Under the pieces are notes generated by a model that was not told the DNA's origin, searched no databases, and saw nothing but the letters and a program-made list of their open reading frames with translations. A program made the translations under genes and the position numbers. Below, piece after piece: positions 1-14,700 of a stretch of 64,000 nucleotides of DNA (within the stretch, counting starts at the first letter, position 1; the number at the start of each line of letters is the position of its first letter). This stretch comes from Setaria digitata (taxonomy: Eukaryota; Nematoda; Chromadorea; Rhabditida; Setariidae): contig RCAB01000099.1 in assembly GCA_003640385.1 (NCBI GenBank), positions 1 to 64,000 on the forward strand, in the 5' to 3' direction.

Positions 1-97
1 ATGAGGCACTGAAATAAATTCAGTTATGGGAAATTATTGAAAAAAAAAAAGAAATGAGCAAAAGAAGAAGCATTTCTTAAAAAGTTTAATTTTATAG

Positions 98-259
98 TAT
101 GTTCTGATACCAGCAGAAGAAGTGATTACAATGCCTACCAATGGAATGGAGGACGACGTGGTACCCATTGATGAGGATGCACTGAATGACCTGGAATTGA
201 GAAGCAGGATAGCTATATTGGCTAATGCATTAAATGAACGTGCTACTCGAGGCTTTTAA
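98..259 (+). CDS. C-terminal exon of an unrecognised gene (5' part outside window)
   Basis: An acceptor (TTTTATAG) at 97 opens a frame of 53 codons that stops with TAA at 257-259. The fragment is acidic in the middle (MEDDVVPIDEDALNDLEL) and ends in a basic helical stretch closing with ERATRGF. The bases before the acceptor look intronic, so the rest of the gene lies upstream of the window. I do not recognise the protein. A polyadenylation-like AATAAA occurs in the downstream A-rich tract near 605. The call rests only on the acceptor, the open frame and its non-random composition. Confidence 0.45.
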   Translation, partial: YVLIPAEEVITMPTNGMEDDVVPIDEDALNDLELRSRIAILANALNERATRGF

Positions 260-2792
260 GACAGCTTCCTGTAAATCTCGAGAGTGGCTGGATTCGAACT
301 TCGAGTAAAGCCAATCAAGCAGAACTGTTATTTCCACACATATGGTATTTGTCCAGTCTGAAAATGTACAGTTTAAGCATAATTATTTTTTCATTTGTTC
401 CCTTTCGGAAATATTTTTTTCAATTTCTCTTTGGAAATTTATCTTGTTTGGCTTTGCTTTCAGTTAAATTTTGAAAAAAGGACTAAATTTTCCTTTCTTC
501 CTAAAATTTTTGAAAAAAGATTAGTTTCAACAAACAGCCAGAAATATAATTAATAAAAATAGCTCATGCATAATCAAAATTTTTATACTTGCTTCTAAAA
601 TAAGAAAAAATAAACTGTATAGTTGAAAAAATAGCATTTAACGAATTTTCAGCGAGTGCAGGTTCTCCATCTCATTTAATTAAAATAATCGCTTGTTGTT
701 GACAACAAAAAATGCTTTACAGTTAATCGTTTCAAAATAAAAAATATTCCAAGGAAAGCATTTGATGGTAAAAAAACATGACCAAACTGCATGCATGCTA
801 GCTTCGTCTTGAAAAGTAACTAACCAATAAATATTTCTTTTTCCAGTTAATTAGGATGGAACAAAATGATATGAATTATAAGTTAGCTTTTTCTAACACT
901 TCAAAAAACAATAATGAGTTTATCCTAATCCTAAAGATATTAAAAAATCGACTAGCTTTCTTTGACTATTCAAAATTCATTTGTCGAATAAAATAATGGT
1001 ATATCTTTTACTTGAGCCACAAAATGGATCCATTATTTTTTTGGCCTAATTAATGGAAGGGAAAATTTTAAAGCTAATTATTAATTTCAGTTTTATTTCA
1101 CTACGACAGTTCACATTGATCACTAAAGAAAATGGCTTTCCATGTTGTTAACGCTCTGGGTTTGCTTCACATACCTTCTAATATTATTTGATTGGCAAAA
1201 TTTGTATGATAGTGTTAGTTTTGTTGCTAATTCAGAAAACATGAACTACCAAATAATTCATTTTGGTTGTTTTTATCACTTCGTGCTCATTAATGTAACA
1301 TGGAAAAAATAATTAATAGAATAATATTCCAGCATAAAGCAATGGAAATTCTTGTTTATATGAATGAAATTGGCTAAGAAATTAAGCAAATTACCTAGTA
1401 AATAGGAAAAAAAATAAAACCATTTGTGCTGAATAGCTGTCTTTGCTGATGATTCCATGTTTACAAAGGCAGTAGCCTAAAACTACTCTCTCGGCTTTAT
1501 CGATCTCTCGCATTCGTGTTACTTTTTCATTCTGTGGAAGTTTTGTTGGGCCTGTTTATTGCATGTTACTTTGAGTTTTTGAAACTTTATCTACAGTTTG
1601 TTTGTTTCTCGCCAATTAGGAAAAAGCGGAAAAAGAGGCAAAATGGAACTGCTCTGCTTTGTTAACAGATATTGCGCAACATAATAGGACTAAAGTGTAA
1701 TGAGAAATCCGCCATAAATCCGAGAATCTCCATTGCAGTCATTATTCATGAGATCGTGGATATAACTGCCTAACCTGATGTTTTTAATTTAACTTATTTA
1801 TCTGGAAGCTCACCTCAAGAAAACTGCTGAAAACAAGAACTCTTAACTTCAGAACTGAGGGCAGTTAAAATTGCGAAACTGAATACCGAGAAACCCTGAT
1901 AGGAACAGGATCAGAAATCAAAACTAGCAAGGTAGTATCCTATTTCACCTACTTCCCCTTAACAACAGCCCAAATCCATACGTGACTTACATTCTATTTT
2001 TTCCCTTTACTTCTTCACCACTTTTATTTCTCGACTTTCTGTGTCTTTTAAAATTCGATACGCATCTGTGAAGAAAATTAGCAGCAGAGATCGTTCAGCC
2101 ACAAAGTTTAGATGTTCCACCTCTCAGTAAGATCAATCTCTCATTTCTAAGTGTAATTGATAAGTGATGCAGCAAATAACAACTTTCTATTTATACATTC
2201 ATTTAAGTAGCACAAAATTATACAAATATTTACAATCCAAAACGGTAATAAAAAAGCATAAATTTTAAAAGGCATGAGCCCAAGAAACAATATGAGCATT
2301 TGCCGTCGTACTAACGATGTGATGAGATCAAAGGCATCAATACAACTGAGAATGCGTTACAAAATGTAGATGTTCCAAATACATCAATTCATTTTGTTTT
2401 TGTGAAATTTTTATTTTACAAGTCTCATTTTTCCTAAGCGGACTTCATAAAATCCTTACATAACACAATAACTCTCAAAAAAATAGTAAACCCGGAATGT
2501 GGTATGGTATGAACAGTTATTATAAAGCTTTGTGCAGACTAAATTTAATTAATATATGAATTTAAACACAATTCTTATGAAGACTGTACAATAATGAGCA
2601 AATAATGCTTGAAAATAAATAATTACATACTGAATGATTTGAATAAATTAATTTATCATAAATCATTTTAACAATAGAGCAAGGGAAAGGTAATTTATCA
2701 AATATCTAATGAATGTTTGTTACACCCAAAAGCTGATATTCAAAACAATTCAAGTGAGAAGAAAAGGTCTTTAGTGAATAAGACTTCCTGTA
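260..2792. other. Intergenic: tail-to-tail 3' flanks
   Basis: About 2.5 kb of AT-rich sequence lies between the stop of the first gene (+) and the stop of the TOR gene (-). It should hold both 3' UTRs. I see no other open frame of useful length, no RNA gene and no clear transposon. The ORF at 1276-1458 (-) is hydrophobic and has no supporting splice context. Confidence 0.6.
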
Positions 2793-5700
2793 TTACCAAA
2801 ATGGGCACCACCCGATATAGCACTGACACAAATTTTCCGCTAAGATTGCTTGGTCGATAAGTCGACCAACTTGTTCTGGTACACTGAATTCCACATTTGG
2901 ATTAAAATCACGACCTGGAAATATTTCAAAAACACAGAAAAATGAATCAGAGCTTATTCCGAGTACCATCAACCAAAAGCAACTTTTCTTCTTAAATTAC
3001 AGAAAGCTTTATAAAACCTTTAAAAAGAAAAAAAAAAAAATCAAACTTTCCCACTGCGAGAAAATATGCTAAGATAACAAGTGCAGTGGAGTAAAGCAAA
3101 ATAAATCAAAGTAAAAATAAATAAGTGGTGAAAAAAAAGTGTTAAACAAGTTAGGACAAGTAAAACAAACAGAGTGTTGTAATGTAAAAAGTGAACAATA
3201 ACTTGACAAAATTTTACCTTCAACTACTGGAATAACAAATTTGTTACCTGCTAATTTTTGCTTAATACGTCTTAGAGATGATTCAGCCTTGGAATCAGTT
3301 TGACCGTCCTTTTGTAGCGTTTCAGGTGGTGGTCGCCTTCCACCAGCTAAAAAAAAAAATCTAATGATTACAGGGCCAACTTTTGCATATTAAACAATAA
3401 GAAAACTGAGCTAACGTTAAAATACTACAAAAATTAAAGAAAATATACGAAATAGATGGGAACTGGATGTCATGAAACACATTTCAGTTGAATATTGTAA
3501 AAAATGAAACACTGAAAAAGTGAAGAATACCTTCCATTAACCTCCAGTTGATAAGGGGATCATACACAAAAGCTTCAAGTACGGCTAGAAGACTTTCTTT
3601 ATTAGAACGAAGGACTCGTAAAACACGTTCACAAGTAATTCGATAATTGCCCTCAATTCCTGTAGCCTCCATTGCCTAAAAACACCCACATTCGCATCGA
3701 TTAGAACAGCTCATACAGATGGTTTGAAAAGCCAAGATCAAATTTCAGAACAATACTTTAAATGACTTTCAAAACATTAATTCCTCAATTTCATTTCTCT
3801 TTAGTAAAATCAACTAATTAATCCAATTATCGCAGTCATATAAGAAAAGAATTTATAAAAGCCTCGAGCTTAACATTTCATGATACTGGAATTCGAAGCT
3901 TCAAAATTTAAACCTGGATTAGCATCCTTGTTAATCTAAATGGAATCTTTTCGGGAAATTTTTCTCTGGTCATTGCAACTTCGAAACAATCACCGAAATC
4001 AATGTGGACAATTTTACCACTAACACGATCGAGCATCAAATTTGATGGATGTCTGCAATAGGCATGAACCTACTTTGCTTCAGTTTCTTTTTACAGAAGT
4101 AAAAAAAAAGAATTATAACCTTACCGATCTCCAAGTCCCAATATGTAGCCTACCATAGACATGCATGCCATTGAGCGGGTATAGTTAGTGCGCCGATCAA
4201 ACCAAATCTCCGAACTAGAAATTACAAAATTGAGAAAATGATAACACAATTTTTCTACTTAGAGCAACTGCAAGCTCAAAGAAATAAATTATTTCATAAG
4301 TACAAGGTAGAACAGTTAATGCTTCGAAAGTCCAGAACGGGCAAAAGGGGATGCAACCCACTCGTCTAAAAAAGTCCGCTGCCCCGAATACGAAAACTTA
4401 CTTTGGAGACTTGAGCCATAAAATTTGTTGCAAATCATTTCCACTCGTCATTTCAAGTGCATGCTGGAATACCTGAAAATTCAACAAAGTTTACAGCCGA
4501 CAAAAAAAAAAAACCATGAGCACAAAGATGAAGACATTAATAGTAGCAGTAAATAGAAAATCATACCTGAACTTTCTGTAACAATGTCATTTGGTCCAGA
4601 TCATTCGCAAAATTTTGCATAATTTTATGTTCCATTGATAAGAGGATCCCTTTTCTTTCCCGATAATCACGAATTAGTGAATGCAAAGTGTCACAATTTG
4701 GAACCCAGCCAATCAAACCACTATTCTGACTCAGTGCAATAATAGAATAGCGCTGTAAAATGGATAATTAAAAAAAGAAAAGGATTCTTAAACAAGGAAG
4801 TAAACTTGAAAAAATGTCTCGATCAAGAAAGAGGAACAGTAGATGAGACTTAAAAGCTTAGAGGCTTTCTAATTTGTTTGGACTCTATTTTGTTTTCAAA
4901 ATTTAAATAACATTAAAAATATTTAAGACTGCCCTAACATTTAGTTTATATGCCATATTAATTGTTGTCTGTGATCGTGTAAGAATTCCAAAACAGAGAG
5001 AATGAAAACCTGAATTGTTAGGTTTCGGCGAGATGTATCACCTTGATGCAAAAGCAGAGTGTTGACCAAACCAAATAGCTGCATCACTCTTTCATCTTGC
5101 CGAGGATCTTCATGACCTTTCAGAAGAAATATGTAATCTTTCCCATCACTTCCTAAATATTTCCAAAAATTTCCCTTGAATAATATGCAGACTTCCTTTA
5201 CATCATAAATATGAATCATGGAAACAGAATGTCAATGTGACTACTCCGTACCTTTCATAATTACTTTTCTCGGCCGTTGTTTTGAATTGATCACTTGTAA
5301 AGTGTTATTTATAGATGATATAGTAACCAATGGAGCGTTTGGATCATACGTCCCAGGAACCGCCAGCTCCAAATCTCTAGCTTTCACTAATCTGAAATCA
5401 ATAAAATACTAGTGATAATAAGACAAATTTCTTCGAATATCATAAACTACAAACTGACTTATCATTTGGTTATATGTGGATCATTTAACTGCCAAATAAT
5501 ACCACTAATTCCTTTTACGACAATCCTATATAAATGTGGGACACTCTAAGTGACAGAATTAACATTTACTGTAATTAATTTGTTTAAAACTTCATACACA
5601 ACCTCTGCTCAAGCATGTATTTCTCATAACATACTGCTTTCGGCTTTTCTGTTAACATAAGCCTGGCACAACTTCCCTTAAAAAATTGTGCACTCAAGAT

Positions 5701-8700
5701 CAACCGCACAAGTTAAAAATTCAGTTAAAAACTACTTTTCAATTATGCATAATTTTTTAAAGAGCATTCAACCAAATCAAGTAAACAAAAAAAAAAAAAA
5801 CCAATGCGGGAATTATTTAAATTAACTTTTAATCCCTAATATTTCAGTAATCTGGAATAACAAAACATTGCACCTGGGCGAGACATAATTTAAATCGAGT
5901 GATGTAAGCTGACGTAGCTGACTCGAAATCTTTCTGAATACAATGTAGTAAAGATCCCATGCCTGATTTAGTTCTTTCGCGTTTTGTGAGCGTAAATAAC
6001 AACGACAAGCATTCCATGCTTCTTTGAGCTCATTCTCATATGTCTAAAAAATACTTAATAATGAGAGAGTAATTTGTCCACCTACTTTTCTTTATTAGAT
6101 ATGCTGGAACTAATAAACTGTTACGACAAAATAATTTTTGGAACTCCTTTAGTAAACCAAAACGAACATAAGAGAAGTTTTCTGATTTATGTTATCATTG
6201 TATTATTATTCCACTTTCTACTTTACATGCTGCTGCTACCTTGCCAAATTTGCAATTATTCACAAAATATATGAAAAATAATTTAATATTTCAGATATTT
6301 CCTGTTATCCCAGAATCTTCTCACTTGAAAATTCCTTAATTTGTTCAAAAATGGTAAAATTACTTGTTTGAAAGACTGTTCCTTTAAAGTTGTAGCGCCA
6401 CGTTCGATCATTTCATGTAAGGGATCCAACAACTCGAACATAGCTTTCACATTCTTGTCCTGAAACTTGATATCATATATAATCAAACATACTGTTAGCT
6501 TCATATGTACAGTCAACATAAAGTTCCGGCAGGCAATTAGTAACAAAAGTTTCATGGTGATGCACAAGACATCAAGACTTTGCTCATGGAACAACCACAT
6601 TGCACGTAACAATTTCAAAAAGGTTATGACTGTGCATTATGAATTTATTACTCTTAAGGAGGGAAGGATACCACTAATCACATTGAATTTAGTCTTGAAC
6701 AAGAAAGTGCATCATATATTGGTCGCAAAGTGTTGCAAAACTGTGCAGTAATTAATAAGTAGATTATTTGCTTGCAAAGTGAACACATTGCACGGCAGAG
6801 TGCGTGCATATGCACCATTGTGTAAAATAAGTGCTCCTTGCATATTTGCTAAAAGTCATTCCCTAAAACTTATCTCTGGAGTAGGCTCTTTATCTTTAAC
6901 CTGAAAATAAAGCCTCGACGCATCGTCGAGTGCTTCATGCCACTGTTCATGCCAAAGTATGGCACAACGAATTAGCTCGTCACTGACAAGCTTCGCTTGC
7001 TCAACAAGTGTCGGCTGACTATCACTCATAATTGCCAATATCTCTGTTGCGACTGCAGAACGTCGTGAGTTTGCCGATTTTGCAGCCACCGTAAGCGCGT
7101 AAACCAAAGACTGAAAAGGATTTAAAAAAAAATATCTCGAAAAAAACTGTCTCCAAATTTATTTTTGTCCTTCCCAAATGCATACTACTGTATTTGCTAA
7201 TGACATTACCTGTTCAAAAGTATTCACCTAAGAAAAAAGAATGAAAAAACAGTTTTATAGAAAATCCCATATAATTTTAGCGAGTTCACTATCCTAAAAG
7301 CTGTAACTTCAGACCTGTGGATGAACTTTTGACAGATCGATGACAACTTGTTTGATTAGTTGCGCAACATTCTGCTTCGAATCTAAACGTGCCATTAATT
7401 GCGGGATAACCTGAAATGATTATGAGAATATATGACGGAAAGAGAGAATAGAAAGCCAACTTGTCCAATTCATCCTAATCCAACTTTTTTTTGTGCATTT
7501 CTGAGATATTTCAGGAAACCAAATTCTAGACGGTTTATTTATTTAGAAACCTCGAGCCACATTTCAACGGGCAATAATTTCAATGATTCTCTGATAGTCT
7601 CAAAGACTTCCACTTGATCGCCATGCTTAAACCACAAGGTCAGAAACCGCAGTGTGTCCTCTAGACGTGACCCTGAAAGTTTGAGAGCTAATGACTAGGA
7701 ATCAATGTGATAAAACTTCCTTCAATGATATCTACATTGTTATAAAGCATGGATACGTCTGTCTGATTACCAGGCATCTTAAATTTGCATAAATAATACC
7801 GTGAGTAATAGCCAAATATATATTGTATCCTGGTATTATAAAACTAAGTATGAATACTTATCTTCAAAGAGATATCCTAAAATACTACCACTAAGTAAGC
7901 TCGCTTAACAAACTGAAATCACAGACTATTTTTGGAAAAACTGAAAAAATTCGAACCTTCAGCCAAAGTGATAGCTTTGATAAAGCTTGATACCGCTTGT
8001 TTTGCAAGAAAAATCATCGCCTGATTAGGTGCTGGAGAAGGTGGATTCACAATTACCGGAGCAGGAGGTGGTGGTGGTGGATGCAATTGCGCTATTAGAA
8101 TATCCGATGAAGTATCTTGACTCATGATACTCCCAAAGGGACCATAGCTAGGCGTACTTGGCATCGCACCAATAAAAGGCGGTGGTGGTGGCGCTGGAGA
8201 AAACTAAAAAATAAATGTAAATACCCCTGGTGAAAAAAATATGCGAGTTCTAGGAATAATGATTTTCGATTATACTTACAGGCTATTTGAGACTAACTAC
8301 AGGGTATAATATGTGACGGTATTTTAACAATGTTTTAACTTTTAAAATTTCAAACATTTTATATGATGCTGATGATGTTTAAGTATGACTGAGCGAATCT
8401 GATATTATAGCTGCTTTGATAAAATTTAGAGTATTGTTAAGAAGAAGGCTAAACTAACAAAAAAAAAAAAAAAAAAAAAATGGAGCAAAGTAACGATATT
8501 ATAATTATACTTGAGATCAACTGCGGAGGGGGAGGGGATATCATATGGATGATATTTTCACAATGCTTTAATTTTTTTGTACATTATATATGTGTAAAAG
8601 CAACTATCAATAAAGAAAAGCCGGATTATAAGGTTATAGGGTATAAGCAGAAAAAAATTAAGGATAAACAGCAGAAATAGTAGAATGATTGGAAATACTA

Positions 8701-11700
8701 TCAGGCTTACCGAATTTTGTGTTTGATACATTGCAGCATTGAAGTATGCCGATGCAAGCTTATGCCAAGCTTTATACCAAGTTGGATCATAAGTTGTAGC
8801 ATCTGTATAAAATTTCATTGTCTGTGTCAAAGTGGGCTGAGGTGGACTGGGTTGCAACGGCGGTAAGACATGTGGACTTGGGGCAAGTATTGCTGGTGGA
8901 GGAATTTGAACATGATTGCTAGTTAGAAGTAATGGAGAAACACTGATCATAATGGGTGGATTTACCGAAGATTGTTGAGGGATGCTAACAGGCGATACCG
9001 ACTGTTGGACATCTTTCGCTGGCGGTGGGAGAGTATCGTACCAGTCACCAAGTTTTAGGCAGCATTTTGCTACGAGCCTGCAAACCTCTGAGTTTGCTTT
9101 GATTTCCCTCTGAAATATGAATATAAAATTGCTGAAACTGTTTTGATGTGTTGTCAATTACCAGTTCTAGTGGAAAGCACAGTTTGAGCTAATGATCATT
9201 CTTTTTATTCAAGTGTGTTGACTGCTTCAAAACATATAGAAAAGCGCAATAAATCAGGTTGTTAATTTAATTCTTTCAATAAATTATATACCCCATAAGC
9301 ATTAATTCACTGAAAAGTAAACCTTTTCCGTCTCGAACTGGTTGACCAGCGTTTCTAATGTACTGCAAGCTAGTTCAGTGAAGTTTTCAGCCCAATACTG
9401 CTTACAAACCGCCAACACTAATGAAGGCTTATCCATAGGTAAATTTTGCACCTTATGCAATTCTTCAGTTCGTTTTAATCCTAATAAATCAGCTAAAATT
9501 CGACGTGACATTGATAGCTTTCCGTACTGCCGACAAAGCGATGAAAATTTAATCCATAATGGGCGCATCTCGCTCCGTGAGAGCACCAGTGATCTGAAAG
9601 TAGAACCATCAGTTATTTCAGCAATGTCAACTGAAGAAACAAACTAAGAAAACCACTTAATATGAGGAAAAATCTCTTAAATTAAATAGCATTTTGTTGT
9701 TGCAACTTACTTCACCAGAAGCAGCTTCTGCCATTGTTCAATATTTGGCCGACATCCCTGCAATCGTCGACTCCACACAACTGCAATTCGAATCCTTCGA
9801 TCTGGCCATATCTTGTATTCAATGGCCTCTTCCAATTCGGTAAGCTGCTGTACAAGAGTCATTGCACCATAAGCTCTTTCGTAACTTTCTGATGCCATTG
9901 CTGTCAGTTCTGCGTCGCACATGTCACGTACCTAATAATAAAAACATCCAGGAAATTGTTGTAAAGCAGCAAGCATTTCAAATACTTTGAGTCACCGACA
10001 AGCAATCTTAGTTAAATTCATAAATCAGTTTAAGTTGAAAATGAATTGATGCAACTCTAATATAATTCAAAATTTAGTGAAGTTCAATAAAATTGAAGCA
10101 GGCTGTAGTAGAAGTTATTTAAGCAGTCATTGGTACTGTCTGTACTGTTATCGTAACATATATACTTCTTAAAAGATACAAGCAAATCAGAACCGTGTAT
10201 AACAAGCCGTTTACAATAAACAAGCTGTTCTCAAAAATCATTAAACTGTTTGAAAAAGTAATCAGGAATAACCTTTTCAATGTAAGCCATTGCATCATCA
10301 TATTGCTCACTTCGAATTGCCAGCACGGCTCGAAGGAAGGATCCATCTTGGTTATTTTCATTAACTTGCTTAACATAATAATCCATTGTTTCCCAGTCTC
10401 CTGAACTCACACCGAAACTATATTTATTATTTACAAATTAAAAAATGTGAGATCTAGAATAGTGCAAGTTTTAGAAAAGAACTTACCGACTGCCCAACTA
10501 CCTCGTGCTGCACTTATTGCCATATTTTGTCTCCTAATTGCATTTGTTGCTGCACTCACTTCCGCGAATGCTTTTTTCCCTAAGTCATTTAATTCATCCC
10601 ACTGCCCTAATGCCTCCAAACAACGCATCTGATGTTCGTACAGCTGTAAAAAATTTCTTTTATAAATCCAATGGTTTTCAAAATCTTGGTAGTTCCGAAT
10701 ATTATCACCTGACAATTAAAAACTAAATCAATTATGTAGATGAAATCTTTTAAACTGCACCTTAATGATTAAAAAATTCAAACCTCATCAGTGATACATG
10801 TTTCACTGTTATATATTTCAAGTGCCTTCTCCCATTCATTCAGCTTTTCATACCAACGTCCCTGCCTCTGCAGTGTACAATGTTATTCAATTTCGAAAAA
10901 TGATAAGGTTAAGTTATCCTGAATAATTAAATCAATTCGTGTGTTAATCAATCATTCTACTTTAGTCGAGCTAAAATGTTCTCTATACATATTTAACTAA
11001 GTAATTTATTCCACTATTTATAGTATTATATACTTTATCTCCATAGCTTCAATCCATTTTCTCTAAGTAGGAAGTTCATCTGCAAATTAACCTACACCAA
11101 TTTCCATATTATGCTGCCGAGCGAATGCTACAATTCCAGCAGCTTCTTCCTGGGCATTTAATTTGTTTGCATAACTGCAAATATTTAATTCCTCTGCAAA
11201 ATTCAATTAAAATTGAAATAAAAAAGTGCTGAATATATCAGGAGAGCGAACAAAATATATGACGAAGAGACCTACGTAATGAGGAAACGGCAGTGCTCCG
11301 GATCTGGATCTTTATTAAATTTTTCTCGAATATTTAGTTCTGTATAGCGTAATGCCTTCGCATATGCCCGCGTCTGCTCAGCACATTTACACAGCCGTTC
11401 ACTACCTACTGGCAACGGTCCCTACAAAGAGTTTTCCTAAACGCCCTTAAGAACTAAACAAAGTCAAATGTAAATTTATGGATCAAAAAAGGAGTAAAAT
11501 TAGTTATAAATTGAGCAATTTAGCTCTGATGGTCGATATGCTTACCTTCTCTGAATGATCCATAAATTCCGCAAGATTCAATATGGTTTGGATTATATCA
11601 GTATGATTAGAATCAAGAGCAAATTTAAGATTGGTTTCCAAATCTTTCTGCTGCATTTCATCTAAGTCTGTCCAAACTGACATAAAAGCTGCATTAAAAA

Positions 11701-14700
11701 GATCCCTGAAATGAACTCCAGGGTTTCAAGACCAAGAAAATTTAATAGAAAACATAGAGAATATTCTTCAAAGTCTAAGATTTCAGATCCAGAAAACGAA
11801 AACTGGTAAATCTTCTTATGCAGCAGGAAAACACATTTCTTGCATTTATTCTATTACATAGATTATAGACGACTGAGGTTTTGCTAATACAATCATTTTT
11901 CTAGAATATGAAAAAATCTTAGGAAACAACGGAATTACTTCGCAAGAGAAACATGCACGTCTGCAAGGGGGGCACATGCACGAAGTGCTGCAGAAGGACT
12001 TTGACGAATAAACTGAATTCGTAACAAAACAAGCCATTGACCCCAGTCCTGGAAGTGACATCATTAAACAACTGAAGTTAAAATAAAGAAATCATTGAAA
12101 AACCTAAAATATGGACATTTGAGAACCAAAACTATGATAAACAGGAATTAAGATTAATGAAATTATTCACAGTACATCTATGGATTGGAAAATAGCAACT
12201 ATGAAATCTAATGAATGTTTCTTTTTGAAAAATAATATCCTTGAACAACGTGGGATAAAAATGAAAATTGTTATCATAGTTCTATTTCATTTCAGAATAA
12301 TTATTCAATGTATAAAGCAACTATGAAACACAATCTATTCTATTACTTACAGCATTCATTGTATTTGAAATGAAATATACGCATTCTCTCCCTACCCAAA
12401 AATAAAATGAACCTCCTTGGATACAAGCTGCGTGGTAGTCCAAGTCCTTTTTAAAACATCAAAATTAATTCTCTGCCCTTTTTCATGGCGAGCAGATGTA
12501 ACAAATTGCTTTACTTGATTGGGAGAAATCTTGACTGTAAGAGGATGTGAAGGAAATGCAGCGCTTCCCTCATCCAATTGTATAGTAAGTCTATAATAAT
12601 GTTGTTATTCATTTTGATGTAATATTAAAAAAAATTTTTACCTCTCCCTAAAAATTGACTCAAGTTTTAGAAAACATACTAAGCACCATTTGACTAATAT
12701 GAATAGCCTACTACTAATGTGAGCCGATTAATTTGTTTTTGAAGTTAGGCAAATTTACTCCATAGAAGAAATCTGTAACCCCAAGAAATCTTGGCAATAG
12801 CTTACTTTAAGTATTCATCGCATTGCAATCCATGTCGAGCTAAAGCACAATCAACACTTTTACGAAAAACTAGGAACTGTTTCCACATCTACAACGAAAG
12901 AGTACGAGAAATACATTACAACCGGTAGGTATAACGTTTCAATAAAAGACACAGATCTAAATTTCAAAGTAGTTCCAACTAGTCTATATCTATGGATCAA
13001 AAGTCGATAATCATTATAAAACTAACTGGAAATTTGTGACATTTACCGGCTGTCAAAAAACTGTCGGTAAATATCACATGGAATGCTAACCTGTCGGACA
13101 ATAACGACTAATAAACGCAGCAATTTCTGTTGCAATGCATGAACAGAAATAACTCGTAACCAGACTTGCATTATTCTCGGAGCATGGTCGCGAATACAAA
13201 TAGTTTCAGCCATCTGATGAACTGTATCCAGAGCGATTCTTCGTACCTCCACTTTGACAGTCCGATCATCCAGGACAAGCAAAATGGGTGGTAGGACAAG
13301 GTGGATATGTGGTGCTAGGCACATTGCTATTGACTGAACACACATAAATACCTGAGAAATCAGAACTTATTGCGGCATAAATTGAAGGACTGAAGTTGTA
13401 TGTCTTATTTTTTTAAAAAATTATAGACTTCGTAAAGATCAAACGACAGTGTTAGCACAATGAGAAAATGAAGCTCGTTTCTACTGCGATCTATCAAGCC
13501 TTAATTGCTGCAGAAAATAGGAAGTGGGGAAATATATTGAAATATATATTTTCCCTTTAGAAATCTTATAAATTAAAGAAACTTCCCAAGAGCTTTGTTC
13601 TCATTTCTTATTCTGTGCTTGTTCAATTATAGCATGAGGAGGAGCGGTAAAGGAACAGTGGAAAAGATGAACATTTATGGCAAGATTAGGAAGAAAAAAA
13701 ATAATTCATAGACTTCATCCAGATTGGAATAAATCTCTGCAAACCCATTCAATCTCATTAATATCTAAAATATTGAAAAAGCAAAGACAATGTCATAGCG
13801 TGATAAGCAATAGTTAATGCGAGGAAAAATTGAACGATATAAAATCATCCTAATTGAGAAAGTATGATGGTTTGAATTTGATGTGTAGAACACTCTAGAC
13901 ATAGAACTGATACTATAGGCATAGGATATATATCCATATAAATATGCAAAAAATTAAGTGGAATCGACAGCAAAAATTAAAAAATTTACTTACCGCGCAT
14001 GTGATAGCTCTATCCTTCGTACGATCGGACTGAACAATACTCAATAAATAAGGACATAATTCTGGAATGTATGGCGCAAAAGATGCACCAAAAGCTGCGC
14101 CAATTTGGTGCATAACGTTAACAACAGTAAGTCGCATACTTGCATCTTCTGACCACGCTTCCTTTAATATTTTCGTTACTGACGATTTTGAACAATTATT
14201 TTGACTTTGAATTAGTGATAAACTTGTTGCACTTACCCTAACCAAGGAAAATAATTTTGACATGAACGGTTTCATACTACCGCCAGCTAACGCTATAAAA
14301 TTCGCCAACTGTTGCAAATAAAACTGTTTTAATTCAGGTCGCACAGCTGTTTGAGTTACTTCAATCAAACGTGGTATAACCTAAAAACATGAATTTTTCC
14401 TAGCAGATGATTTACAGAAAAAATTAGGCGAAAAGCACTAAAACTTTTGCTGTCTTCAAGATTATATTCAAAAGAGGAAATAATACGCAGATTGGTAACC
14501 TTGCTGACGTAGAGAGTACAACTTGGACCAAGGCTGCTGAATATAGTTAATAATGCCTGCGTAATATCTCGATGTAAATGACTTAGTGTATCGTCTTCTA
14601 GCATCTGCGCCAAACTGGCTATTGAAAATGCGGGATAAAGTTCTGCTAATGTACATTTCTCGTAATGAAACCACTGAATGGTATCTGAAAATCGAGAAAA

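Noticed and set aside
265..330. B-box-like GTTCGAATCC on the minus strand
   Set aside because: No matching D-arm, anticodon stem or acceptor stem can be drawn around it.
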